Source of the DNA: JBMFOH01 sp049969715 [NCBI: bacterium] | GTDB lineage: Bacteria; DUMJ01 | Direction: 5' to 3' | Length of the DNA: 43,326 bases | Assembly: GCA_049969715.1 (NCBI GenBank) | Contig: JBMFOH010000015.1 | Location: forward strand, 1 to 43,326 | Shown here: in pieces, positions 25,414-33,335 of the stretch | How positions within the stretch are numbered: position 1 is the first letter of the stretch | How the letters are laid out: every line of letters starts with the position of its first letter | Notes under the pieces: model-generated | Database searches by the model: none | What the model saw: only the letters and a program-made list of their open reading frames with translations | What the model was told of the DNA's origin: nothing | Made by a program: the position numbers and the translations under genes

Positions 25414-26760
25414 TTATATTTTGTTAGAAGCTTCCTGTGCTGCTATAACTATAGGATAGACAGTTGGAGCACTTGTTAGATATGGATGGGTAGCCATCTG
25501 TAGTGTCTCTAGTTCAGTAGCAGTCATTCTCTTTTGAATAGCTACTCCTATCAAGTTGATCAATTCTGCAAAAGATATGCCTCCAGCTATTTGACCCCCT
25601 AAAAGGACACCTGAATTTTTTGCAAAAATGAGTTTGACCTTAATCTTATTTGCATTGGGTAATGAACCTGGATGTTTATCGACCCCTTCGACCGTACTAA
25701 TTATTACCTCAAAACCTTCTTTTTTTGCACTATTTTCTGTCAGGCCAGCAGAGCCCAAGACTAAACCATCGATAAATGTAGAGTATATAGCGATTGTTCC
25801 TTTGTTCTCACGTACCACCTTTAGTTGATAGAGGTTAGCTCCAGCTATCCTTGCTTCTGCAGTAGCTGTAGATGCGAGCATAACTGGTATATAACGACGG
25901 GTATAAAAGTCTCTTTTACTAGCACAGTCCCCTATGGCAAAGATATCAGGATCGGATGTCCGCATATACTCATCTACCCATATACCCCTTCCTTTATCTA
26001 AATCTAGACCTGCGTCCTCAGCAAGTTTTGCATTAGGAATCGCCCCTATCCCTAGGATAGCAAGGTCTATTTTTAGTTCTTCTCCATTTTCAAAACGTAC
26101 TCTATCGACCTTCTCATCCCCTAAAAACTCGACTACCTTAGTATTAGTCAATACATTAACACCTTTAGCTTTTAGTTTCTCCTCTGCTAAAATAGAAAGT
26201 TCTTCGTCGAAAGAGTTTGCAAGAAGGTGAGGTAAAAATTCTGCCAGATGAACATTAAGTCCTCTTATTTTAGAAATTTCATCAGCAAATTCTACACCGA
26301 TAAAACCACCACCTAGTATCAGAACATCCCTTACTTTTTTAACTTCCTCCACCAGATTTTTCAGATAGTCTAAGTCTTTATATATAGGATAGATACCTTT
26401 TTTGTTAATCCCTGGTATTTTGGGTATAATGGGCAGAGAACCTGTAGCCAATATTAACTTTTCATAAAAGTACCTATCTCCACTCTTAGTTTCAACTATC
26501 TTATCTACCCTGAGTATTTTGGCTGCTTCATCAACCACTACTTCAATATTATTATTCTCTAAGACCTGAGTTCCCATCTTATTCTCTTCAGGATTTTTCA
26601 GACTCTGGAACATATAGGGAATACCGCAAGGTACAACCCCGTTTTTTACATTCTTTACTACAATGATCCTCTTCTCCGGATAATATTTTCTTGCAGTAAC
26701 TGCACTGACTATTCCGGCAGGCCCTGATCCTATAATTAGGATATCAGTTTTTCTTTCCAT
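25414..26760 (-). CDS. FAD-dependent pyridine nucleotide-disulfide oxidoreductase (NADH oxidase / CoA-disulfide reductase type)
   Basis: A 448-residue flavoprotein. FAD motif IIGSGPAGI (9-17), redox-active cysteine C45 in VVPCGIPYM, the NAD motif ILGGGFIGVEFADEI (about 148-162), and the second FAD motif FAIGDCAS. The single active-site Cys in PCGIPY is typical of the NADH oxidase/CoA-disulfide/polysulfide reductase group. In an anaerobe, reduction of CoA-disulfide, polysulfide or traces of oxygen is more likely than a respiratory role. It lies 16 bp upstream of the flavodoxin-like gene and 5 bp downstream of the second MinD-type ATPase. Confidence 0.85.
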   Translation of the reverse strand: MERKTDILIIGSGPAGIVSAVTARKYYPEKRIIVVKNVKNGVVPCGIPYMFQSLKNPEENKMGTQVLENNNIEVVVDEAAKILRVDKIVETKSGDRYFYEKLILATGSLPIIPKIPGINKKGIYPIYKDLDYLKNLVEEVKKVRDVLILGGGFIGVEFADEISKIRGLNVHLAEFLPHLLANSFDEELSILAEEKLKAKGVNVLTNTKVVEFLGDEKVDRVRFENGEELKIDLAILGIGAIPNAKLAEDAGLDLDKGRGIWVDEYMRTSDPDIFAIGDCASKRDFYTRRYIPVMLASTATAEARIAGANLYQLKVVRENKGTIAIYSTFIDGLVLGSAGLTENSAKKEGFEVIISTVEGVDKHPGSLPNANKIKVKLIFAKNSGVLLGGQIAGGISFAELINLIGVAIQKRMTATELETLQMATHPYLTSAPTVYPIVIAAQEASNKI

Positions 26761-26765
26761 ACTTT

Positions 26766-27605
26766 TTACCTCCTCGTATAAGTTTCAATCTCTTTAAATA
26801 AGTTTATAAAGTCTTTTCTATACTCTGGAAATGCCACTACTAGTGGGATACCTTTGGAGTATGCCTCTGCTATCTCCCTCTTGAATGGTATCTTCATCAA
26901 TATAGGTATATCCTCATCTTTGCAGTAATTCTCTACCTCGTCTGATCCTATGTCGGCTTTATTAATTACTACTCCAAAGGGAATATTGAGTTCTCTTAGA
27001 AGGGCAACAGCCAATATCAGATCGTTTAACCCAAAAGGAGTTGGTTCAGTAACTAATATACAGAAGTCACTTCCCTTAATAGATTCAATAACAGGACAGG
27101 ATGTACCTGGTGGAGAATCTATAATTACAGTTTTTGATGGATCGAGATTCTGTTTAACCGCCTTAATTAAAGGGGTAGGCATTGCCTCCCCTATATTTAA
27201 GTTTCCCTGTACAAGGGATATACCATTCGAATTACCAATGTCAACATAACCTATCTCTTTATTAATTTCGGTAATTGCATTTTCAGGACATAACAAACTG
27301 CAGCCACCACAGCTATGGCAAAGTTCAGGGAATACTAGAACCTTATCTTTGACAATTATAATGGCATGATAAGCACATATCTTCTGGCATACCCCGCAAA
27401 GTGTACATCTTTCTTCATCAACTTTAGGCGTAAGGGTAGTTACTAGATTTCTCTTCTCAATATGAATCTTCAAAAAGATATGGTCGTTTGGTTCCTCAAC
27501 ATCGCAATCTAAAAGCTGAACCTCACCTTCAATAGAAAGGGCTAAGTTTAATGCTATTGTAGTTTTACCTGTGCCGCCTTTACCACTTGCAACAGATATA
27601 ATCAT
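26766..27605 (-). CDS. MinD/Mrp-type ATPase with 2[4Fe-4S] ferredoxin insert (copy B)
   Basis: A 279-residue paralogue of the protein at 24004-24867 with the same order of domains: Walker A ASGKGGTGKTT (6-16), ferredoxin insert with CTLCGVCQKICAYHAI and CHSCGGCSLLCPENAI, then VIIDSPPGTSCPVIES with Walker B and a conserved Cys. Two such ATPases side by side probably form a heterodimer. Its start overlaps the stop of the ferredoxin gene by 4 bp. The pairing with a NifX-type gene is also seen in ORP-type clusters of sulfate reducers. Confidence 0.86.
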   Translation of the reverse strand: MIISVASGKGGTGKTTIALNLALSIEGEVQLLDCDVEEPNDHIFLKIHIEKRNLVTTLTPKVDEERCTLCGVCQKICAYHAIIIVKDKVLVFPELCHSCGGCSLLCPENAITEINKEIGYVDIGNSNGISLVQGNLNIGEAMPTPLIKAVKQNLDPSKTVIIDSPPGTSCPVIESIKGSDFCILVTEPTPFGLNDLILAVALLRELNIPFGVVINKADIGSDEVENYCKDEDIPILMKIPFKREIAEAYSKGIPLVVAFPEYRKDFINLFKEIETYTRR

Positions 27606-27946
27606 TTATTTCCGGGATACTCCTTCAATATTATCGCCTCTGTGGGGCATACCCTTACGCAATCTCCACATCCAATGCATCTATTTAAATCAATCTTAGC
27701 CACATTGTCAATAGTAATTGCCCCTGTCCTACAAACTCTAGCGCAAGCCCCACAAGCAATACATTTCCCTTCATCAACAAAGGCTTTTAGCTGTTGTCCT
27801 TGACTTACCTGAGGGGTTATATTCGATGGTGTAACAGGCCATATACCTCGACCTAAGCCACGTCCCATACCTCTTCCCATGCCACGACCTCTTCCTGACC
27901 CTGGTCCACCACCCCAAACTGGTCCTGTTCCGTCTCCTCTTGGCAT
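27602..27946 (-). CDS. 2[4Fe-4S] ferredoxin with Gly/Arg-rich DUF5320-like N-terminus
   Basis: A 114-residue protein. An N-terminal tail of Gly, Arg and Met (RGRGMGRGMGRGLGRG region, about 18-33) is followed by two [4Fe-4S] motifs, CIACGACARVCRTGAI and CIGCGDCVRVCPTEAI. The first residues, MPRGDGTGP, match the start of DUF5320 proteins. I chose the ATG at 27946 because AAGGAG lies 9 bases upstream, while the in-frame ATG at 27955 touches that SD. The charged tail may bind a partner or nucleic acid. It lies between the NifX-type gene and ATPase copy B and overlaps both. Confidence 0.85.
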   Translation of the reverse strand: MPRGDGTGPVWGGGPGSGRGRGMGRGMGRGLGRGIWPVTPSNITPQVSQGQQLKAFVDEGKCIACGACARVCRTGAITIDNVAKIDLNRCIGCGDCVRVCPTEAIILKEYPGNK

Positions 27947-27947
27947 T

Positions 27948-28268
27948 CTAATCATCTCCTTTTTTATATTTTTCTATAGCATCTTTAATTGAACCTGCTA
28001 TTCCAGTTACAATCTTAATACCTGCTGATTCTAAAGCTCGAGATGCATTTGGTCCAACATCTCCTGTTAAAACTACTTCCACACCCTTACTAGCGATAAG
28101 CTGTGCAGAATCCGTTCCTGCCCCTCCAAAGGCATCTGTGTTTGGATTTTTAATTGCTTCAAATTCCATAGTCTCAGGGTCAACGATAATAAAATATCTA
28201 CATCTTCCAAATCTAGGGTCAACTTGAGACTCTAAATTATCTCCTTGTGATGTTATACAGACCTTCAT
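27948..28268 (-). CDS. NifB/NifX-type (dinitrogenase Fe-Mo cofactor, orange-protein-like) domain protein
   Basis: A 106-residue single-domain protein of the Fe-Mo-cofactor biosynthesis superfamily (COG1433). MKVCITSQGDNLESQVDPRFGRC in substance (residues 1-23), YFIIVD, and GVEVVLTGDVGPNASRALESAGI are standard. Free-standing members bind metal-sulfur clusters; the orange protein of Desulfovibrio holds a Mo-Cu sulfide cluster. No nif genes are nearby, so nitrogenase assembly is unlikely. With two ferredoxin-bearing MinD-type ATPases in the operon, an ORP-like role is the best guess. Confidence 0.88.
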   Translation of the reverse strand: MKVCITSQGDNLESQVDPRFGRCRYFIIVDPETMEFEAIKNPNTDAFGGAGTDSAQLIASKGVEVVLTGDVGPNASRALESAGIKIVTGIAGSIKDAIEKYKKGDD

Positions 28269-28292
28269 TCCTTTCCTCCTCCTTCAAATTTT

Positions 28293-28325
28293 ATAAAGAG
28301 GGGGTTATCTATACCCCCTCTTTAT
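28293..28325 (-). terminator. Intercistronic hairpin after the DUF5320 gene
   Basis: ATAAAGAGGGGG at 28293-28304 pairs perfectly with 28314-28325 across a 9-base loop, right after the DUF5320 stop. It lacks a long T run on either strand, so it could terminate partly or stabilise the downstream message. Confidence 0.65.
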
Positions 28326-28330
28326 AAGTC

Positions 28331-28687
28331 TTACTTCTTTTCTTCAGGTTGGGCTTGTTTTTCTAGTTCAGAAATACGTTCATTTATTGCCTTTAATTCG
28401 TCTTCTATCGCCTTAGCCTGTTCTCTAAGGATTGCTGCTTCTTCCTGTGGGCTATATGGAGAAGCATAGGGTGTCCCATAGTAAGGTAATGGAGTGTAGG
28501 GTGCTCCGTAGTAAGGAGCCCAACCTCTTCCATATCCAAACCATCTACCACCAAATCCACGTCCCCAAAAGCCTCTTCCTGGGATTGGATTGGCATAACC
28601 TGGTACAGGATAACCTGCACAATACCCAGCCGCTCTACCTGTCATAGGTCCTAGTCCCCAAGGTCCTGTTCCATCCCCTGCTGGCAT
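28331..28687 (-). CDS. DUF5320-family aromatic/Gly-rich protein with C-terminal coiled coil
   Basis: A 118-residue protein. It starts MPAGDGTGPWGLGPMTGRAAG, the DUF5320 signature, then a Gly/Trp/Tyr-rich stretch including YYGAPYTPLPYYGTPY, and ends in a heptad-like charged segment (about residues 80-112) that should form a coiled coil. There is no signal peptide. DUF5320 genes commonly neighbour NifX-type and ferredoxin genes in anaerobes, but their function is unknown. The ATG at 28687 is preceded by AAAGGAAG at good spacing. The in-frame GTG at 28696 lies within that SD. Confidence 0.82.
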   Translation of the reverse strand: MPAGDGTGPWGLGPMTGRAAGYCAGYPVPGYANPIPGRGFWGRGFGGRWFGYGRGWAPYYGAPYTPLPYYGTPYASPYSPQEEAAILREQAKAIEDELKAINERISELEKQAQPEEKK

Positions 28688-28800
28688 TCTAATCACTTCC
28701 TTTCTAATAAGATTTTATCTATCTACCACCAATATGGAATTCTGCGGTATCCATAAGGTGTTCCATAGTAAGGTAATGGAGTGTAGGGTGCTCCGTAGTA
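28476..28800. repeat. 38-bp direct repeat shared by two small genes (28476-28513 and 28763-28800)
   Basis: The 38 bases from 28476 are identical to those from 28763. They encode the YYGAPYTPLPYYGTP segment of both Gly/aromatic-rich proteins, showing recent duplication or gene conversion. The flanks also look alike but diverged. Confidence 0.85.
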
Positions 28801-28908
28801 TGGGAACCAACCTCCAGCTCTTGCCCAACCTGGAAGTCCAGTTGCCCAATACCAATGCCTCCAGCCTCTTCCACGTCCAAACCCAAAACCCCAAAGAACT
28901 CTTGGCAT
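28723..28908 (-). CDS. Small Trp/Tyr/Gly-rich protein related to the DUF5320 gene
   Basis: A 61-residue protein starting MPRVLWGFGFGRGRGW and containing the same YYGAPYTPLPYYGTPY block as its neighbour, but without the GDGTGP start or the coiled coil. It ends RRIPYWW. The ATG at 28908 has the SD AGGAGGTG eight bases upstream; earlier in-frame starts are too close to that SD. No function is known. It may be a truncated partner of the larger protein. Confidence 0.65.
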   Translation of the reverse strand: MPRVLWGFGFGRGRGWRHWYWATGLPGWARAGGWFPYYGAPYTPLPYYGTPYGYRRIPYWW

Positions 28909-28913
28909 TTTCA

Positions 28914-30248
28914 TCACCTCCTGTCTTCCTCAAATGCCTCTAATCCTAAGAGACTACTAAGTTGCACTACTTCTTCTCTGATATCTCCATAAAAACTTAC
29001 TCGATGCCATCCAAAATTGAATTTTTTATTCCAATTTTCTAAAATTGTCTTTGCATCTGTTTCCACTGCAAGTTTTGTTCTGCACGCCTTTTCCTCTTCT
29101 ACATTAGCCACCGCTCTCCCCTGGTGGATAGCCATCGCCTTCTCGGTTGTATTCACCTTTATAGTTGTTACTATCTTACCTAGTGGCATAATAGATTGTA
29201 TAGAAGCTCCTTCTCCATCTTCTGCATGAGAGCGAATTATATAAGGGTTAGGTAAGCTATTTGGCCCAAATACTCTATTGTTAGCCACACAATGGGCATA
29301 TATTACTTGATTGCTTGCTGTATCTATAACTGGGTCTGATACATAACCTGGTGTTCCATTAAGGTAACGTATCAGTAATTGGGTCAGAGTTGAATCTAGG
29401 TCCGCCTCACATACCCCTGTTAATCCTTCATTATTCATCTGAAAATGCGATAGACAAGGATAAGCCGGGAGTTTTCCTGTATAGAAAAGTCCAAGACAAT
29501 CAACTGTTACTGCTTGTGCATTATTGTCTGTTAGAATAGATTTAAGTGCTAGATACATCCTTGCTGATTTTATAATCTCATCTCTAGAGGGTTCTACCAC
29601 TCTTAATGCTTCACTTATCCATTTTTCTGCCCACTTTATAGCCTCTTTTTCATCTACCTTGTCATAGTAAGTACGGAGAGTCTTAGAATCCAATACTATA
29701 ACTTCTGTCCCAAATACCTCTTTTATCTTCTCTTGATGAGTCTTAAGAGGTGTCACTCCGCCTTCTATGGAATCCACTATATCTACTATTCTGGTCTCTT
29801 TCATAGCCCTTATTACATTAAAAAGACCTATCGCCTTTACTACTTCTTTAAAATCTGAAGAAGCAACTCCTATAACCTTTAGATTTTGTTTCTTTGCTTC
29901 AGCTAATGTGCCTAGGAACTCTCCAGAACCTCCATAAAGGTCATCTACCATGATAGTAGGGATTCCACTCTTAGCTATTACCCCAGGAACTCCAGTCCAT
30001 ATACCTACTATATAAGCTACAAAACCATCTACTCCTTCATTTTTCAAGGTTTCTAGTGTCTCTTTAGCTTCGTCTCTGTTGTGAACTATCTTTGGAATAA
30101 ATTCTATATTGGGGAGAGCCTCCTTCAAAAGATTTGTAATAGTATTAATCCTAGTATCATAGTCATAGCCTTTATATGGCCATGTTGGTTCATTACTAGG
30201 TCTGTGAGAAAATATTAAACCTATCTTGGCTTTCTGTTCACTAGACAT
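28914..30248 (-). CDS. L-fucose/L-arabinose isomerase family protein
   Basis: A 444-residue protein with the two-domain fold of the L-fucose isomerase family. The N-terminal domain has IGLIFSHRPSNEPTWPYKGYDYDTR and VDGFVAYIVGIWTGVPGV. The C-terminal domain has QAVTVDCLG, PCLSHFQMNNEG, GVCEADLDSTLTQLLIRYL (Glu and Asp as likely Mn2+ ligands) and a distal AIHQGRAV. Such enzymes interconvert aldoses and ketoses. It is placed between the iron genes and the DUF5320 genes without another sugar gene, so its substrate is unknown and the context does not help. Confidence 0.75.
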   Translation of the reverse strand: MSSEQKAKIGLIFSHRPSNEPTWPYKGYDYDTRINTITNLLKEALPNIEFIPKIVHNRDEAKETLETLKNEGVDGFVAYIVGIWTGVPGVIAKSGIPTIMVDDLYGGSGEFLGTLAEAKKQNLKVIGVASSDFKEVVKAIGLFNVIRAMKETRIVDIVDSIEGGVTPLKTHQEKIKEVFGTEVIVLDSKTLRTYYDKVDEKEAIKWAEKWISEALRVVEPSRDEIIKSARMYLALKSILTDNNAQAVTVDCLGLFYTGKLPAYPCLSHFQMNNEGLTGVCEADLDSTLTQLLIRYLNGTPGYVSDPVIDTASNQVIYAHCVANNRVFGPNSLPNPYIIRSHAEDGEGASIQSIMPLGKIVTTIKVNTTEKAMAIHQGRAVANVEEEKACRTKLAVETDAKTILENWNKKFNFGWHRVSFYGDIREEVVQLSSLLGLEAFEEDRR

Positions 30249-30263
30249 CTCCTAACCTCCTTT

Positions 30264-32279
30264 TCATAAAAATAGTTTTCCTATCTGATAGATAAGAACT
30301 GCCAATATCCAACCTAAAATTAGACTGTAACCTATAACTAAGCCAGTCCATTTCCAATTTGTCTCCCTCTTTATTACACCAATCGTAGCTATACAAGGGA
30401 TATAAATGAGAGACATCACCATAAATGAGTAAGCTGAAAGAGGGGTAAAGTTTTGAGAGATTGCACCTGTTAACCCCGTCTCCCCTACACCATAGACAGT
30501 TCCTAATGTTCCAATTACAACCTCTTTTGCTAGAAGACCGAAGAATAGAGCAACTCCTGCTTGCCAGAAACCAAATCCTGCTGGTTTAAGAAGGGGGGCA
30601 AGAACATTCCCTACTCTACCAATGAGGCTTTCACCAGATGCATATTCAACACCGAAGGGGAGGGAAGCCAATAACCATATTATTACTACCCCAGCAAAGA
30701 TAATTGACCCTGCCTTTTTAAGAAACTGGCTTCCTCTCTCCCACATATGAATAAATACCCCTTTTATCTGTGGTAATCTGTATGGGGGGAGTTCCATTAT
30801 AAGAGGAGCTACTTCATGTTTAAAGAATATCCTCTTGAATATCCTTGCTACAAGGATAGCAAGTACAATCCCTAAAACGTATAGAGAAAAAATTACCCAA
30901 CCTTGATTTTTGGGGAAAAATACACTGGCAAAAAGGGCATATATAGGGAGTCTAGCAGTACAGGACATTAAAGGAATTACTAGTATAGTAAGGATTCTAT
31001 CTTTCTCTGACTCTAATGTCCTGCAAGCCATAATGGCAGGAACATTACAACCAAACCCTAAAATCATTGGGATGAAGGACTTCCCATGTAAACCTAGGGC
31101 ATGCATAAGTCTATCCATAACAAATGCTACCCTTGCCATATAACCAGAATCTTCTAGAATGCTTATAGCTAAGAAAAGGAGTAGGATATTGGGAAGAAAG
31201 ACTAAGACTGAACCTACTCCAGATATAATACCATCTCTTACGAGTGAAATAATCCAATTAGGAAGCCCAATAGAAGTAAACCATAATGATACTGTCCTTC
31301 CAAGCCAATCAAAAAAGAGTTCAATTATCCCTACGATTGGTTCTCCCAATTTAAACACGAGTTGGAAGGTCAACCACATCATTAATAGAAAAATAGGAAT
31401 ACCTAGATATTTATTTGTCACTATCTTATCGATCTTATCTGAAATAGTAAGACGTTCCTCTATACCTATCTGTCTTTCTACACACTCCTTTATTAACCCT
31501 TCTATAATTCCGTATCTCTTCTCTACGATAAATGTCTCTACATCAGAATCCAATTGCTTTTCCAATCTCATCATACTTTCTTGGAGTTTTTTCTCTATCT
31601 TATCACTTATATCTAAAAGCCCTGCTTCTTTTATAATCTGGGTATCTCCTTCAAGAAGTTTTATAATAAACCATCTTAGAGGGAATCTCAGTGAGACCTT
31701 TTCGCTTTTAATAAACTCTGAGAGATGCTCAATTTCTCTCTCTATCTCCTCCCCATAGTCGATTTTGAACTCGTTTCTTTTGATTCCTATTGCTTCTATG
31801 ATAGTCTCTTTTAGATGCTGTATTCCCTTTCCTGTTACTGCTACTGTCTCTACTACTGGAACATTAAAAAAGGAAGAAATTTTTTCTATATCAATTTTTA
31901 GTCCTTTCCTCTCTGCTTCATCTATCATATTTAGGTCTAATATCACATTGGCTCCTAACTCAAGAACTTCTAAGGCTAGATATAGATTTCTTGCCAGATT
32001 AGATGAGTCTATAACTACTATTACTGCGTCAGGCTGTTCTTCTACAATGAAATTACGGGCAATTGTTTCATCTATAGAGTAAGCAGTCAGGCTATATGTC
32101 CCTGGTAGGTCCACTACATTTATCTCATAACCCTTCCAGGTAAACTTTCCTTCCTTCTTTTCTACTGTTACTCCAGGCCAGTTTCCAACATATTGATGAG
32201 AACCAGTAAGCTCATTAAATATACTAGTCTTACCAGAATTAGGATTCCCCGCTAAAGCCACGGTAGGTTTTCTATTCAT
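30264..32279 (-). CDS. feoB: Ferrous iron transport protein B (second copy)
   Basis: A 671-residue FeoB. G1 is GNPNSGKT (11-18), G2 lies in [10 protein letters not shown]3 is DLPG (57-60) and G4 is the standard NMID (117-120). The GDI-like helical region covers about 165-285. The membrane domain (about 300-665) has both Gate regions, with [28 protein letters not shown] and [15 protein letters not shown]. It imports Fe2+ with GTP-dependent control. Two FeoA genes lie immediately upstream and fur further up, so this is the classical Fur-regulated Feo operon of the cell. Confidence 0.96.
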   Translation of the reverse strand: MNRKPTVALAGNPNSGKTSIFNELTGSHQYVGNWPGVTVEKKEGKFTWKGYEINVVDLPGTYSLTAYSIDETIARNFIVEEQPDAVIVVIDSSNLARNLYLALEVLELGANVILDLNMIDEAERKGLKIDIEKISSFFNVPVVETVAVTGKGIQHLKETIIEAIGIKRNEFKIDYGEEIEREIEHLSEFIKSEKVSLRFPLRWFIIKLLEGDTQIIKEAGLLDISDKIEKKLQESMMRLEKQLDSDVETFIVEKRYGIIEGLIKECVERQIGIEERLTISDKIDKIVTNKYLGIPIFLLMMWLTFQLVFKLGEPIVGIIELFFDWLGRTVSLWFTSIGLPNWIISLVRDGIISGVGSVLVFLPNILLLFLAISILEDSGYMARVAFVMDRLMHALGLHGKSFIPMILGFGCNVPAIMACRTLESEKDRILTILVIPLMSCTARLPIYALFASVFFPKNQGWVIFSLYVLGIVLAILVARIFKRIFFKHEVAPLIMELPPYRLPQIKGVFIHMWERGSQFLKKAGSIIFAGVVIIWLLASLPFGVEYASGESLIGRVGNVLAPLLKPAGFGFWQAGVALFFGLLAKEVVIGTLGTVYGVGETGLTGAISQNFTPLSAYSFMVMSLIYIPCIATIGVIKRETNWKWTGLVIGYSLILGWILAVLIYQIGKLFL

Positions 32280-32293
32280 AATTATCCCCCCTC

Positions 32294-32527
32294 TTAAAGT
32301 CCTCCTATAGGTCTTACTAAAATCTTATGTGCCATACCAAGACTGAGAGCAAAACGCATCCCTTCTTTTGAGATAATCAATGGGCCTCTTCTTGCATCAG
32401 AAACTACCTCTATAGTCGTTCCAGGATATAGTCCCATAGCGGCTAATTTCATATTTAATCCCCTTCCTGCATTCACCATTACTATCTCTACCCTTTCTCC
32501 TGAGCTAACCATACTTAACGGTATCAT
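32294..32527 (-). CDS. feoA: FeoA-domain protein (second of tandem pair)
   Basis: A 77-residue FeoA protein: [38 protein letters not shown], then [24 protein letters not shown]. It lies 4 bp after the first FeoA and 14 bp before feoB. The tandem pair is distinct in sequence, so the two may bind FeoB differently or form a heteromer. Confidence 0.9.
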   Translation of the reverse strand: MIPLSMVSSGERVEIVMVNAGRGLNMKLAAMGLYPGTTIEVVSDARRGPLIISKEGMRFALSLGMAHKILVRPIGGL

Positions 32528-32531
32528 AATG

Positions 32532-32762
32532 TTATTCTACCTCTATCATAACTCCCGAAGCCTCTTCTTTCCTTAGAGAGAGATGGAATCCTTTTACAAA
32601 TATCTCTATTGGATCACCTAGAGGGGCAATTCTTTCTAGTTTTACCTTTTCACCTGGTACTAACCCTAACCCAAGAAGTCGTTTTTTTATTCTTGAATTA
32701 GCCTCTATCTTGGAAATCTTACCTTCCTCTCCAACTTTTAGATGGTCTAATCGCACCAGCAT
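32532..32762 (-). CDS. feoA: FeoA-domain protein (first of tandem pair)
   Basis: A 76-residue FeoA protein: HLKVGEEGKISKIEANSRIKKRLLGLGLVPGEKVKLERIAP, then GDPIEIFVKGFHLSLRKEEA. It is the first gene of the feo operon and has a strong SD, AGGAGGT, 12 bases before the ATG. A Fur-box-like site lies at 32785-32808. Confidence 0.9.
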   Translation of the reverse strand: MLVRLDHLKVGEEGKISKIEANSRIKKRLLGLGLVPGEKVKLERIAPLGDPIEIFVKGFHLSLRKEEASGVMIEVE

Positions 32763-32784
32763 TTTTGTAGATACCTCCTTCTAG

Positions 32785-32808
32785 TAATAAGAACCATTAT
32801 CATTATTT
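32785..32808 (-). promoter_or_regulatory. Fur-box-like operator upstream of feoA
   Basis: Read on the minus strand, AATAATGATAATGGTTCTTA matches the first half of the Fur consensus GATAATGATAATCATTATC almost perfectly, while the second half is weaker. It sits between fur and the feoA-feoA-feoB operon, where iron-dependent repression is expected. Confidence 0.6.
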
Positions 32809-32820
32809 GACTAAAAATTT

Positions 32821-33264
32821 TTATTTACAATCTTGGCATAAGCCATAGAAATAAATCTCGTGATAATCTATCTGGAAGTTATACTTTTCACTTAACTCTT
32901 TTTCTAATCTCTCAATAAAAGCCTTCTCCTCATCTATAAACTCACTATAATTTATAATCTTTCCACACTTAACACATACTAAATGATGATGGTGTTCCTT
33001 TGTCCTATCTCCTACAAGCTCATATCTACTTCTTCCATCTCCAAATTCAAATTTATGTACAATACCAATATCTGTTAATAGCTCAAGTGTCCTATAAACT
33101 GTAGCAATCCCTACATTAGTACATTTCTGGTGGATAGAAAGATATATATCCTCTCCACTTAGATGTCCAGGTGTTTTACTTAGGACATCTAAGACCATCT
33201 CTCTTGGTAATGTCCACCTTAGACCTCTCTCTTTAAAAACCTCTTTCCATTCAGAAAGCGTCAT
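32821..33264 (-). CDS. fur: Ferric uptake regulator, Fur family
   Basis: A 147-residue Fur-family repressor. The N-terminal winged helix (about 1-80) includes KTPGHLSGEDIYLSI and VGIATVYRTLELLTDIGIV, the recognition helix. The dimerisation domain has EHHHHLVCVKCGKII, with metal-binding His and a CxxC, and a second pair in GLCQDCK, making a structural Zn site. Feo genes downstream and Fur-box-like sites around it support iron as the signal, though Zur or PerR paralogues share the fold. Confidence 0.9.
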   Translation of the reverse strand: MTLSEWKEVFKERGLRWTLPREMVLDVLSKTPGHLSGEDIYLSIHQKCTNVGIATVYRTLELLTDIGIVHKFEFGDGRSRYELVGDRTKEHHHHLVCVKCGKIINYSEFIDEEKAFIERLEKELSEKYNFQIDYHEIYFYGLCQDCK

Positions 33265-33275
33265 TTATCTCCTTT

Positions 33276-33294
33276 ATTGAGAATCATTATCAAT
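33276..33294 (-). promoter_or_regulatory. Fur box in the fur promoter region
   Basis: ATTGAGAAT-C-ATTATCAAT is a 9-1-9 palindrome with one mismatch and matches the Fur consensus closely. It falls just downstream of the predicted transcription start (about 33298) and 11 bp before the fur ATG, so it should mediate autorepression. Confidence 0.75.
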
Positions 33295-33304
33295 TTCTAT
33301 AAAA

Positions 33305-33333
33305 AGAATATCATATTGTCATCTCTCTGTCAA
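33305..33333 (-). promoter_or_regulatory. Sigma-A-type promoter of fur
   Basis: A perfect -35 TTGACA (33333-33328), 17 bases and -10 TATTCT (33310-33305) on the minus strand lie just after the methyltransferase stop codon. Confidence 0.75.
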
Positions 33334-33335
33334 TA

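Noticed and set aside
27948-28268. Nitrogenase cofactor assembly
   Set aside because: Only the NifX/NifB-type domain is present; no nifH, D, K, E, N or NifB radical SAM gene occurs in the window.
28405-28620. Alternative minus-strand frame inside the DUF5320 gene
   Set aside because: The other frame carries the DUF5320 signature and a proper SD; this one has neither.
28715-28933. 72-codon frame overlapping the small aromatic-rich gene
   Set aside because: It also overlaps the 3' end of the sugar-isomerase gene and shares no sequence with the paralogue, whereas the 28723-28908 frame does.
31159-31758. Long open frame on the + strand inside feoB
   Set aside because: It is antisense to the conserved GTPase and helical region of FeoB, has no SD and no recognisable motif.
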